Source: Saccharomyces mikatae IFO 1815
Taxonomy: Eukaryota; Ascomycota; Saccharomycetes; Saccharomycetales; Saccharomycetaceae
Assembly: GCF_947241705.1 (NCBI RefSeq)
Contig: NC_079259.1
Span: forward strand, 1 to 64,000
Reading direction: 5' to 3'
DNA length: 64,000 nucleotides
Of this stretch, positions 45,487 through 54,779 are shown piece after piece (the stretch's first letter is position 1; each line of letters opens with the position of its first letter). The notes beneath the pieces are model-generated. The model saw only the letters and a program-made list of their open reading frames with translations. It ran no database searches and was not told where the DNA came from. Position numbers and translations under genes: made by a program.

Positions 45487-48400
45487 CTAAATTTCACTTC
45501 TAAATCCAAAAGTACCTCCAGAGATACTATTTCTCACTCTGCCCATAAAACTTTGCTTACCGGTCTGTTCCTTATCTTCTCCGTTTTCAAAATCTTGCTC
45601 ACCTTTATTGGAGTCAGATCGATGATGTCTAGGAGTGTGTTCAGTTGAGTGGTTTGAATTGTACTCATAGTCGGAGGCCTTTGAAGAGCTTTGTCTACTG
45701 TGATGATGGCTGTGATTGTGGTGGTGTTTCAATTTTTCAGACCCCGCTGAGCCCACAGACACTTTTCTCCCTTGGGAAGTGGTCTCATTATGAATCAAAT
45801 AGGTAGCGGGTTCCGGATCAGCGGTTTCGGATGTAGATGATAGAGGCGTCTTTTGAGAACTAGAAGTATTATTATCATCTTTGAATCCATACGTCGGAAC
45901 ACGAGGGTCGATCAAACTAGGAAAATTACCAACTTCGGCGGCATAAGTGTCTGCAGCGTCAGAACCGCCAATATCTGTTCTGCGCTTATTCTTCAGATCC
46001 ACTTTGCGTTTATAGCCAAGTGCGTCTTTTTCAAGAACTTTTGCATTCTTGTTCACGTCAATATCATCGTCACTATAATTTTCTTGGCTTAAGATATTGT
46101 GGCCATTGTGATCAGTAGATTTTTCTTCCGATGGTCTTTGACGATCATAAGTTACTCCAGCAGTATCTTTTGAATTAGCATATGTCGAGCCTGTGTTTTC
46201 TAAACCAGCTGTCTCGAAGTCCCTACTGTCTGTATTATCGTACGCAGCCGTCGCAGCATCGTTAGTATCTGCAGTTCTGCCATCATCAAATGAGGTGACG
46301 TCATAGTTTTTATGATTGGCATCTGAACTTTTACTATTATCAAATGTGGCAGAGCTGAAGGTCTTAGATCTTATGCCTTCCTTTCCAGTGCCTACAGTTC
46401 CACTGTTACTTGGTTCTCGATTGTTAGAGTCTTCAGAATTGGAGGTAATATTCTCTGTTGTTTTGGCTCTTCTTGGTTCAATTTGGTCGATGAAGTTAGA
46501 ACGAGTAGGTGTTGGGCCCGACTTATTCTTGCTTAGATCAGATATTTTACTAATATCTGACATATTTGAATATTCATAGCCCCCAGGGCTTTCATCACCC
46601 GCAGTTTTCATACCGGTTTGAATTGTTTGCTTCGGAGATATTAGATTCTCATCTTGTGTCCGGACTGAGTTTGAGGGTGCGTCAACTTCGCTGGTACCTA
46701 AAACTTGCTGTTTATTATCATAACCGTAGTTGAATGGTTTACCTTGAAGCAATTCGTCCTTTACGTTTGAGTGTTCATCAATATCAATTTTGTTGTAATC
46801 CTCAACATCATCCAAATAGTCCAACCCATATTGGTGAGGCTTGGAATAAGTAGTCGTCGTAGATCCCTCATTCAAGTCTTCTTTGTTCTTCATGGCAGGT
46901 GGCAAATCGATGTTTTGATCAGTAGTACTTCCCTTAGAAACTCCGGACCAGTGTCCCTCATTACCACGAGAATTATCAACATTTCTGTCAGCGGTTTGTG
47001 AACCAAAAATGTCTTGCAAACTGTCATTTTTGATACCTTTAACATCATCATCATAGTGTGCACGCTCCAGGTTGGTAGGCATTTTATAATCGTGTTGAGG
47101 CACAGATGTAACATTGTGGGAATCACCTTTGACACCAGGAGGTAGAACAACATCTTGCAGATTCTCATTCTTGCCAGTACCCGAACTATACTCAATTGGG
47201 CCCCAATTAGAAGCTGGTTTAGATTTGATGTTTTTCTCTTGATAGTGGTCACCTGAATCTAAAATATCATCCCTTTCGCTTCTAAACTTTTCAGAAGCTT
47301 TCTCAGTTATATTTTGCTTTTCAACCTTGGTCTTTTCCGGATATTGAATGTTCTTTGAATCATCATTATAACGAGGAGGCTGATGACTCGATAAACCACT
47401 TGAAGCTCCCATTGTTCCCTCATATTTGGGATCCATAGTTTGTTGTTGAATTGCATCAGAACCTGAAATTTGATCATTCTTCAAACCTGTTTGTTCACTC
47501 TCGTTCATTTTAACATTCTCAGCAATCTCTTTCATGGTATCTTGTGGAGGACCAGTGGCGCCATAATGAGAGGTTGTTGTGCGCTCGGTGGATTTTGGAC
47601 TTGAGTCTGTGTACACACTAGGGTCAACAGAACTCAAATCACCACCAGTCATGCCCCGGAAGCTGCCAGGAATAGCATCACGATCGGAGCTGGAATCAAA
47701 GTTCGAATATTCTTGAGGAGCTGAATAGTTTTCTTCTGCTTTGGAGTGTCCATGAGCAGTTGAAGGAACTGTTTTTGGGGCGGATCGATGGTGACTTATA
47801 TTAGTAGTTTTGGGACTGGTCCTGGAATTAGAATAAGCATGAGTAGAAGAATAAGTATTATTGACGCCACCATGGTCATTTGATGCGGTAGCATCGATGT
47901 TACCTGAATTCGATTTGGCCTTGGAATGTGCATGACTAGCAGTAGGAACCGTAGTGGATTTAACGTTCTTGTGTCCGTGTGTGGCTGCAGTAGCAGATGG
48001 ACCAGTGCTCGTCTTGCGATACTCACTAATATTGGTAGGGGATATGGCTTCTGAATTGGAATGTCCATGTGTGGCAGTAGTTCCCGAAGAACCAGAATTA
48101 ACACTAGAGTGTTCATGCTTAGTCGTACGATTTTTTGAGCTAATATGACCATGCGCAGTGGCAACACCTGGTTTCCCAGTGCCAATAGTAGAATGTTCAT
48201 GTATAGTAGGAGATGAGGTTTTGACATTAGAACGGTGGTCGTTAACGGAAGGTGAAGTCTTCACTTTGGAGTGCTCAGGTGAAGCGGCAGGTGTCGTAGT
48301 CTTGACATAAGAATATCCATGGGTAGCATTAGGGTCTGAACTTAACTTGGGTTCGTTAGAAATATGATTCACATCAGGACCTACGTTTGCGTGGTGACTA

Positions 48401-48681
48401 GCAATAGCAGCAGTACCAGTACTTGTGTTCTCAGAGTCCTTGTTGTGCTTCTTTTTCCAAGGTAAAAGGATGTTTTTAGCCTTGGTTTCCAAGTTCTTGG
48501 AAGTTGATTCAGGCTGTTCTTTTGGCAAACTATACTCCGTAGGCTTGGTAGTACTGTAAGATTTTTTGCGTTGAGCAGAATTAGAATTAGAATTGTAAGA
48601 ACCGGGTTTACCACCAGAAGATGAATTGTTTTGTTCTTCTGCACCTTGGTCATCTTTGGAGATGGATTCATTCATGTTCAT
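45487..48681 (-). CDS. HBT1: HBT1, shmoo-tip and polarity protein, low complexity
   Basis: 1,064 residues from the ATG at 48681 (S. cerevisiae Hbt1 1,046). It is highly hydrophilic and rich in Ser, Thr, Asn, Asp and His throughout, with no folded domain visible. Residues about 118-315 hold degenerate His-rich repeats, and a His cluster (KHHHNHSHHH) lies near the C-terminus. Hbt1 was identified as a substrate/partner of the ubiquitin-like Hub1 and localises to mating projections, affecting polarised morphogenesis. The frame also stays open for about 25 codons upstream of this ATG to a possible splice acceptor at 48755-48757. The start used here matches the S. cerevisiae start I know. Confidence 0.93.
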   Translation of the reverse strand: MNMNESISKDDQGAEEQNNSSSGGKPGSYNSNSNSAQRKKSYSTTKPTEYSLPKEQPESTSKNLETKAKNILLPWKKKHNKDSENTSTGTAAIASHHANVGPDVNHISNEPKLSSDPNATHGYSYVKTTTPAASPEHSKVKTSPSVNDHRSNVKTSSPTIHEHSTIGTGKPGVATAHGHISSKNRTTKHEHSSVNSGSSGTTATHGHSNSEAISPTNISEYRKTSTGPSATAATHGHKNVKSTTVPTASHAHSKAKSNSGNIDATASNDHGGVNNTYSSTHAYSNSRTSPKTTNISHHRSAPKTVPSTAHGHSKAEENYSAPQEYSNFDSSSDRDAIPGSFRGMTGGDLSSVDPSVYTDSSPKSTERTTTSHYGATGPPQDTMKEIAENVKMNESEQTGLKNDQISGSDAIQQQTMDPKYEGTMGASSGLSSHQPPRYNDDSKNIQYPEKTKVEKQNITEKASEKFRSERDDILDSGDHYQEKNIKSKPASNWGPIEYSSGTGKNENLQDVVLPPGVKGDSHNVTSVPQHDYKMPTNLERAHYDDDVKGIKNDSLQDIFGSQTADRNVDNSRGNEGHWSGVSKGSTTDQNIDLPPAMKNKEDLNEGSTTTTYSKPHQYGLDYLDDVEDYNKIDIDEHSNVKDELLQGKPFNYGYDNKQQVLGTSEVDAPSNSVRTQDENLISPKQTIQTGMKTAGDESPGGYEYSNMSDISKISDLSKNKSGPTPTRSNFIDQIEPRRAKTTENITSNSEDSNNREPSNSGTVGTGKEGIRSKTFSSATFDNSKSSDANHKNYDVTSFDDGRTADTNDAATAAYDNTDSRDFETAGLENTGSTYANSKDTAGVTYDRQRPSEEKSTDHNGHNILSQENYSDDDIDVNKNAKVLEKDALGYKRKVDLKNKRRTDIGGSDAADTYAAEVGNFPSLIDPRVPTYGFKDDNNTSSSQKTPLSSTSETADPEPATYLIHNETTSQGRKVSVGSAGSEKLKHHHNHSHHHSRQSSSKASDYEYNSNHSTEHTPRHHRSDSNKGEQDFENGEDKEQTGKQSFMGRVRNSISGGTFGFRSEI
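47737..48330 (-). repeat. Degenerate His-rich repeats in HBT1
   Basis: About ten copies of a short H-x-H/Y-S type core (HGYS, EHS, HEHS, HGHI, HGHS, HGHK, HAHS, HAYS, HGHS) recur every 15-30 residues, spaced by Ser/Thr/Pro-rich linkers, over residues about 118-315 of the HBT1 product. Confidence 0.8.
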
Positions 48682-49155
48682 GTCTTGAGTGGGATGATAT
48701 TCTTCATAACTTTCAACAGGAAAATCTTCACGGTGTTCGGTATTATTCTTATCTCTACGATTACATAAAAATAAAGGAGTTTTTTTGAGTTAGTTAGTAT
48801 TATATATTAATTTCTTGAGGTGTGGTATTATTAAAGAATTAAATTCAATTTTATTACTATTAATTACACTAAGGTGCCTGGTATTATTACTGACGTTTTT
48901 TTCTCTTTTTCTTAGTTTCTTTCAATCGCGAGAGAGAAATGAACTAAGTGATTAGTAAAAAGGAGGAGAAGGAGGAGGAGGAGGAGGATAGGAGGAGAAA
49001 AATTATGATCTCCGGTGTAAAAATTAACACAATGTACATGGATCAAGCCATGGCAAATAAATTAGTTGAAAGTATGCGGAATATTGATTGGTACGACGAA
49101 CGTAGAATGGGAAAATGAAAACGAAATAGAGTGCACCTCATGGCGATTTTGTTTT
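48682..49155 (-). other. HBT1 leader and promoter with possible intron 3' part
   Basis: For HBT1, a perfect TACTAAC branch-point sequence lies at 48793-48799 and a TAG acceptor follows at 48755-48757, about 38 bases on, a normal yeast spacing. From the acceptor to the ATG the HBT1 frame is open (NNTEHREDFPVESYEEYHPT). I found no canonical GTATGT donor upstream, so a coding exon cannot be defined. An (AGG)n tract sits at about 48961-48998. Confidence 0.35.
48961..48998. repeat. (AGG)n purine-rich simple repeat
   Basis: An AGG/GGA tract with minor interruptions, about 38 bases, between HBT1 and FMP45. It is a microsatellite likely to vary between strains. Confidence 0.8.
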
Positions 49156-50085
49156 CTATTCGCGTACAGTTACTGGCCCGGAAAGACCACCATCGCCAGC
49201 TGGTCCCAGTTCACCAGAGGGCACATTCTTTCTTGTTTTTAGTTTTTGAAAGAACCTGCCATCGCCAGCTTGAGTAGTAGTAGTTGTGGGCTGAGGCTGT
49301 CCAACCACTGGTGCTGCTGTGACCGGTACCGCGCCATCTGTTGTTCCGCTGTTGTAGGTGGACTTCTCCAATTGGGCACCAGTGTCAACGGAAGGGCTTT
49401 CATACTGGGCATACATGTCATGATCCGAGTAAGAGGAATGGCCCTTATGGGTTGCGCTGAATATAGTAGACCAAACAGCATTCACGAGCATCAAAAACAC
49501 CGAAGTCCAGATGAACGCAAAGTTTTTGGCTCCTAATTTGGCAGACCTCCCACTGTCATGGAACGTATTTCTAGCCTTCACATAGCAGCCTGTGTACAAG
49601 CACGCGGCCAATATGATGAAGAAAAAGGCCAACCAGGACAACACACAGTACAAGACTGGCACCGCCTTGAATGGAAGAAACGTAGCCAGAAACCCGGGCA
49701 CCAATGCCAAGACAATAAAAAAAAGGGCAACCAGCAGCATGGCCCACCCAACCCTGGACAGGTAATAGTAGGTATTCCGGTTGTTCCTAAATGATGATGG
49801 TAGGTTGGCTGAGTTGCCAAAATTATCTCTTGGAGAAAAAGGCTTGGCAGGTGCCCTGCTGGAACAATTAGCTAGCTGGCCATCTTCATAGCCACACCAG
49901 TTATAATTGTACCATCTCGTAGTGGATGGAGCGCTGTTGAACCCGTCAGTATCGGCTTGTAGCCAATAGAAGTTCTCCAGCGTCCCAGATTCTCTGCCTC
50001 CCGACAGAATAAGAAAAAACGTCAATAAGCCGGCACCAAGTAGGAATAAAAACACGAGCAAATTAACGAACCTTTTGAAAATCAT
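49156..50085 (-). CDS. FMP45: FMP45, SUR7-family tetraspan protein of eisosome domains
   Basis: 309 residues, the S. cerevisiae length. Four membrane spans are visible at about 7-29, 113-138, 144-168 and 188-210. The extracellular loop has the SUR7-type Cys motif (WYNYNWCGYEDGQLANC), and a Pro/Thr/Gln-rich cytoplasmic tail follows. Fmp45 marks the MCC/eisosome plasma-membrane furrows with Sur7, and is involved in sphingolipid content, wall integrity and sporulation. The frame is complete. Confidence 0.95.
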   Translation of the reverse strand: MIFKRFVNLLVFLFLLGAGLLTFFLILSGGRESGTLENFYWLQADTDGFNSAPSTTRWYNYNWCGYEDGQLANCSSRAPAKPFSPRDNFGNSANLPSSFRNNRNTYYYLSRVGWAMLLVALFFIVLALVPGFLATFLPFKAVPVLYCVLSWLAFFFIILAACLYTGCYVKARNTFHDSGRSAKLGAKNFAFIWTSVFLMLVNAVWSTIFSATHKGHSSYSDHDMYAQYESPSVDTGAQLEKSTYNSGTTDGAVPVTAAPVVGQPQPTTTTTQAGDGRFFQKLKTRKNVPSGELGPAGDGGLSGPVTVRE

Positions 50086-50520
50086 AGCGTTAGTTTAATA
50101 ATTGATGTTATGCAGTTTCGGTAAAAAAAGTTTAGTATAAGTGTTTGAACGTAACTACTTCTTTTTTTTATTTCACCTTTACTGTAATACAAGGATTCTG
50201 AATCTAACGAATAAATATTGAAGAGATAAAAGCAAGATCATGCTACTGTTGCGAAAGAAACATCCTTTTATATGTCGACTTCTGCTGCACTGACCCACTC
50301 CCACCACTCTACATTATCCTTGTTTTAACACTAAGAAGGAAGGAAGGAACAGACGGAACAGAACCTTTTGCTGACTCTTGTTCTTTCTACTCCCCTCTTT
50401 CCCTTTTCCTTTTCCTTTTCCTTTTCTTTATCCTTCATATGAGAATGCCCAACTCCCTTATATTCGGCACACCCTTAATTTTCGTTGTTCTGTCTCTATT
50501 TTCCTTTTATTGCTAAAACG
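50086..50520. other. FMP45 promoter and CDC13 3' flank
   Basis: 435 bases holding a CTTTT-based pyrimidine repeat (about 50402-50425) and a CCCCT stress-element-like motif near 50393. No gene was seen. Confidence 0.5.
50402..50425. repeat. (TTTTCC)n simple repeat
   Basis: Four tandem CCTTTT units form a pyrimidine tract in the FMP45 promoter. Confidence 0.8.
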
Positions 50521-53349
50521 TCACTGAAATTTGGCACCGCCGCGTTGGGCTGCGCCAATCGTGTCCCACGAAGCGGAAAATGTCCCGGCTTCATCGCCAT
50601 TATCTTCCTCCTTTTTCACGGTGACGCCATCTTGAGCGGCAAGAAATCGCGGAGGATTGACGGCGGCGGTAATTGCGTAACCAAGACTCCCTGAATCAGG
50701 AGTGGTTGCAGCCTTTAGATGGGCCAGCTGTTGTTGCAACTCCCGAAGCGTGCATTCAATGGGACACCAGATCTGCAAAGCCAAGGCAGTTTCAGGGAGC
50801 AACTTGTAGGAGGAGGTTATATTGAATTGGAATGAATGGCCGAGAAATTGTGTCAATTGCGTATATATTTCCTCAAGACTCTGGCGCTGTATATAGGCAT
50901 TTGGGCGGTTGAAAAAGTATGCAAAGTTCTTAGGGGTAATAATGTGTAGTTTTAGCACTTTCTGGGAGTCCGCGCTGCGGCCCTGTGAAAGAGAAAACTC
51001 GTTCGTAATATGGAAGCAGATGTCAGATGCCATGTATTCAATGGCAATGATGCGTCCTCTGCAACTATATAGGGTGCTTGTCTTGTGTATTTGGCGCGGG
51101 TGTGGGCAACGAGACAGGGAGTTCAAGAGCGGGAAAATATCTGTACACTCGATATCGAAGGATGACACGTCCGCATTTAGATCAGGTATATATTCGGTGG
51201 GGACCATTGAAGTGTGCAGCTGTCCTGGTTCGTGATCCTGTTCATGTCCTGAAACAGCGGTCTTTAATTGCGCGAGATGAGAGGTTTTGTTTCTTTGTAT
51301 GGGAAAAAACCTTTGGTACTCTTCGAAGTAGCGTGAGATGGCGGACTCGCCGATTCTCTTAAACGCCCGCTGATAAAAAGATCTTAAATGTTCGCTTTGT
51401 GAAGGTGAAGCAACGCTTCTTACCTGAGACTGTAGAACCGGCACGCATTCGCGTACAATGGCGTTTAGTTTGCCGTTATAAATTTTCACTTTTATGTTCA
51501 TCTTGCAAACTATGCCGTGTTGCGAAAGGTTTTCGTCGCGGCCGTTCTGCAACTCGTTCAACCTCTTGTTAAATATGTTTAAGATTTTGGAGTCAAATGT
51601 TTCGAATTGGTTTCTGTACATGATGGCTTTGAAGCCTTCGTTGAGCTCCAATTTGGCCTCATAATCTACCAAGTATCTGTCATAGAGGTAGTTTTGGACG
51701 ATGTCATTCGTAGTGAAATCGGTAAAGACAAAAGATACGAAGGCAGGTTTGTCAAATGAGCAAGACACTAGCATGCCAAACATTGTTACGTATTTTGTTT
51801 CGAATGTGTTGAGCTCCAAGTGACAGAACTCGATGGTGGGGTCTTTCTCTGCCATTTTGCGCATTTTCGTGCGAGGTGCATTGACTGGTGGGAGTGACTT
51901 CGCAGGAGACTGCGCCGACGCCTGCGCCTGCGTCTTTACACTAATGTTCTTTAAACTCCAAACAGTCAAACCAGGGCTAATTGTCTCATCATTGTTCCAC
52001 ATGACCCTTTCAATTTCCACGGAGATCGGATCTGGCTTATCCAGTAGTAGAATATTCGATATCATACTGTTCTGACAGTTTAAAACTCCGAATAGTTCAC
52101 GTATTCGCTCCATCGTAGGGATAATGATCTCAATGCAGTTGGTACCCGGTATCAATATCTTGTCTGGGATTTTTGATACCGATAAGTGTGTAAAATATAA
52201 CTTCAATGTGCAATATCTGAACTCAGTTATGCCGCTGAAATGAGACGGATACATCCCAACAAACTTTCCCTTAAGCCTCTCAACCGAGCCTACTTTAGCT
52301 AGCGAAAGTCGCTCATAATCAATTATCTGCTGGGATGAAGGTGCGCTAGTGCACTGAAAGGAAAGTCTTCTTTTATTCTTACCCTCGGAATCGTTATCCA
52401 GCCAATTGTTTGGTACGCTTGTTTTCCTTTCGGGTGTGTGCGACTGGATGCAGGATCCTGGGCTTACAAACTTCCCCGTAGAAGAGATAGTTGAAGAATC
52501 AGACTCCTCAATAGGATCTGTACTGTACCTCATGTCATCTCCATTACTGCTTATATCTGTAATTGGTTGCTCTGAATTAAGCGTCATAAGCTGCGAATTA
52601 AATTCGTTTTGCGTCTCAACATAAGGTATTCCTAATCTGTTTGGAGCAAAGAAAGGATTGATTAGCTTGGTTTTTGATTTCTGCGATAAAAGGCTTTGCT
52701 GCTCTTGGATAAATTTCTTCAATTCCGTATTGTAGTGAATCAATCTTACAAATTTGAAACTGTTTCTCTCATCTATGTTCATTTTTATCAAATTGTTGAA
52801 AATATCTAATAGTGGTTCCCTCAAATTAGATTCTATAATTGGGCCTGATGGCAAAAATTCAGTGCCGCTTTTTTGAGATTTCGTAGATATGGAGTTTATT
52901 ACATTCACTATATCCAATGGTTTGATATCCTCTAAAAATAGGGTGTAGTTCCCAGATCTTGACACATATAAAGCTTTACAACTTGAAAAACATAGCCTTT
53001 CAAGATGAATATCTTTCAATATTAGTGTTGAGCCTGAGTCCAGGTCCGGCAATTCAATATCAAAGTACTGACAAAGTAAGGAAATAGTCATTCTTGCTAA
53101 TCTTTCCGAGCTCCTGTCTTTGAATTTCAGTTTAATTATATACTGGTCTTTTTCCACTTGACTTTCCCCCTCCTCAAAATTAGAAAATACCAGTAAACCT
53201 TTTGTTTCTGTCAAGTATATAGAAGTTAAAAGCGCGACGAAGTGGACGGGGACTATTGCTTTGCTGGCATAACCTTCAAAGTCTTTGCTTGATTTCACAA
53301 AAACACGGTCTTCATGCTCAGGACATTCTGGTTCTTCCAAAGTATCCAT
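50521..53349 (-). CDS. CDC13: CDC13, telomere single-strand binding protein
   Basis: From the ATG at 53349 (MDTLEEPECPEH...) the product is 942 residues (S. cerevisiae 924). Cdc13, with Stn1 and Ten1, caps telomeres, binds TG1-3 single strands through an OB-fold DNA-binding domain (about 500-690) and recruits telomerase through Est1. The N-terminal OB fold (dimerisation, Pol1 contact), a Ser-rich recruitment region (about 190-330) and the C-terminal OB fold are recognisable. Divergence from S. cerevisiae is high, about one residue in five in the first 76. The C-terminus runs past the S. cerevisiae end with a tail finishing GAAQRGGAKFQ. An in-frame ATG at 53439 could add 30 residues; I prefer the conserved start. 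Confidence 0.95.
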   Translation of the reverse strand: MDTLEEPECPEHEDRVFVKSSKDFEGYASKAIVPVHFVALLTSIYLTETKGLLVFSNFEEGESQVEKDQYIIKLKFKDRSSERLARMTISLLCQYFDIELPDLDSGSTLILKDIHLERLCFSSCKALYVSRSGNYTLFLEDIKPLDIVNVINSISTKSQKSGTEFLPSGPIIESNLREPLLDIFNNLIKMNIDERNSFKFVRLIHYNTELKKFIQEQQSLLSQKSKTKLINPFFAPNRLGIPYVETQNEFNSQLMTLNSEQPITDISSNGDDMRYSTDPIEESDSSTISSTGKFVSPGSCIQSHTPERKTSVPNNWLDNDSEGKNKRRLSFQCTSAPSSQQIIDYERLSLAKVGSVERLKGKFVGMYPSHFSGITEFRYCTLKLYFTHLSVSKIPDKILIPGTNCIEIIIPTMERIRELFGVLNCQNSMISNILLLDKPDPISVEIERVMWNNDETISPGLTVWSLKNISVKTQAQASAQSPAKSLPPVNAPRTKMRKMAEKDPTIEFCHLELNTFETKYVTMFGMLVSCSFDKPAFVSFVFTDFTTNDIVQNYLYDRYLVDYEAKLELNEGFKAIMYRNQFETFDSKILNIFNKRLNELQNGRDENLSQHGIVCKMNIKVKIYNGKLNAIVRECVPVLQSQVRSVASPSQSEHLRSFYQRAFKRIGESAISRYFEEYQRFFPIQRNKTSHLAQLKTAVSGHEQDHEPGQLHTSMVPTEYIPDLNADVSSFDIECTDIFPLLNSLSRCPHPRQIHKTSTLYSCRGRIIAIEYMASDICFHITNEFSLSQGRSADSQKVLKLHIITPKNFAYFFNRPNAYIQRQSLEEIYTQLTQFLGHSFQFNITSSYKLLPETALALQIWCPIECTLRELQQQLAHLKAATTPDSGSLGYAITAAVNPPRFLAAQDGVTVKKEEDNGDEAGTFSASWDTIGAAQRGGAKFQ

Positions 53350-53566
53350 TCTTATGCAAATGCTTCCATAGACATATAAACTTAGAATGTCATTTAAAAT
53401 AATGATCTTACTGACCATTGCCAAATCTGTATCTCGCATCTTATCAAGTTTTCGCGTTTCCTATAAATTTGAAAAAAAAATCGATGTGGAAAATTCATGT
53501 TGTTGGATCAAGCAAAACTTTATATGTTCATTTAACAATCCGTACGTTATTCAGTGCTGATCCACC

Positions 53567-54087
53567 ATGAAGATTGTCTTACAAAAAGTTAGTCAGGCGT
53601 CTGTAGTCGTTGACTCAAAAGTTATTTCAAAGTACGTTTCTGCATCATTTTGAATTTCTGTAGTAACTAGTTTCTTTACTAACACCTTAATCTATGTAAT
53701 AGTATTAAACATGGTTACATGCTCTTAGTAGGCATTTCCATCAATGATTCTATGGCGGATGTAGATAAACTATCCAAGAAAGTTCTTAATTTGAGAATCT
53801 TTGAAGATGAAACTAAGAATCTATGGAAGAAGAATATTAAAGAGGCCAACGGTGAAATTTTGTCAGTGTCTCAATTTACATTGATGGCAAAAACCAAGAA
53901 GGGAACCAAACCAGATTTTCATTTAGCCCAAAAGGGTCATATAGCGAAAGACCTCTACGAAGAATTTTTGAAGTTACTAAGAAGTGGCTTAGGTGAAGAA
54001 AAAGTAAAGGACGGTGAATTCGGCGCCATGATGAGCTGTTCTTTAACTAATGAAGGACCAGTTACAATCATTCTTGAGAGTGACTAA
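53567..54087 (+). CDS. DTD1: DTD1, D-aminoacyl-tRNA deacylase, spliced
   Basis: Two exons, 53567-53631 and 53703-54087, join in frame to give 149 residues (S. cerevisiae 150). Exon 1 starts MKIVLQKVSQASVVVDSKVI. The 71-base intron has donor GTACGT (53632), branch site TACTAAC (53677-53683) and acceptor TAG (53700-53702). Dtd1 frees tRNA from wrongly attached D-amino acids (and glycine). Its two active-site motifs, SQFTLMA and the C-terminal NEGPVTIIL with the Gly-cisPro pair, are intact. It is divergent from CDC13, only about 217 bases between starts. Confidence 0.95.
53632..53702 (+). other. DTD1 intron
   Basis: A 71-base spliceosomal intron: GTACGT donor, TACTAAC branch point at 53677-53683, TAG acceptor ending at 53702. 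It interrupts a codon after its second base. The S. cerevisiae orthologue is also spliced. Confidence 0.93.
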
Positions 54088-54779
54088 TGTAAATCGGATT
54101 TCATAAATATATAGGAGATTGAGTTATAATATCATAGTTTACTTTCTCACTCTCTCCATTTCATGTCTCAACAATCTTGAATATGACGGATAACAACATC
54201 CCCTGCAATCAAAGACGATATACATCCAAGATCGAGTTTTAAGTCACAGACCATCTTATTAGAAAAGTCTAGAATTGCTTCATGGTCTTTGCAGATGAAC
54301 AAGTGGACCAATTTTCAATAGCTTTAAAGGGCGCAATGAGAAAAAAAGGGACAGTGAGCGATGCCCTGCAAAAAGTTTTACTAATCCAGAGAATTAAGTC
54401 ATGTTTACGGTATTTAATCACAGTCATTAATGAATTGACCTGATACTTGGAAAAAGAAAAGTATAGTAAGAAAAGGGATATATATACCCTTAATTTGGCA
54501 ATTGTCAAGGTGCTTTTGAGGTTGGAACGACTAATAACCTGACTTGACTGCCCAGTGGCTTCAATACATCTATGGTAATGGCAAACATTTTAAGGGATAT
54601 TGAAATCATATCTTAAGGGAGGACTATGGTTGGTTATACATTCCCTAAAGTTACATATAAAAGGGTTCAGTAAAGCGTTTGTTATCACTTTACGTCTAAA
54701 CATACTCTGAGCTAAAGTTAAGATTCTTATTTCTTTCGATTAAAAAACACTAAGCAAGTCCATACCACATATCAACATT
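54088..54779. other. DTD1-YDL218W intergenic region
   Basis: 692 bases. A TATAAAAG box at 54656-54663 lies about 120 bases before YDL218W. The rest is AT-rich with only short frames, and no RNA gene was seen. Confidence 0.5.

Noticed and set aside
51078-52075. Open frames antisense to CDC13, at the place of the dubious YDL221W
   Set aside because: They are shadows of the conserved CDC13 frame.
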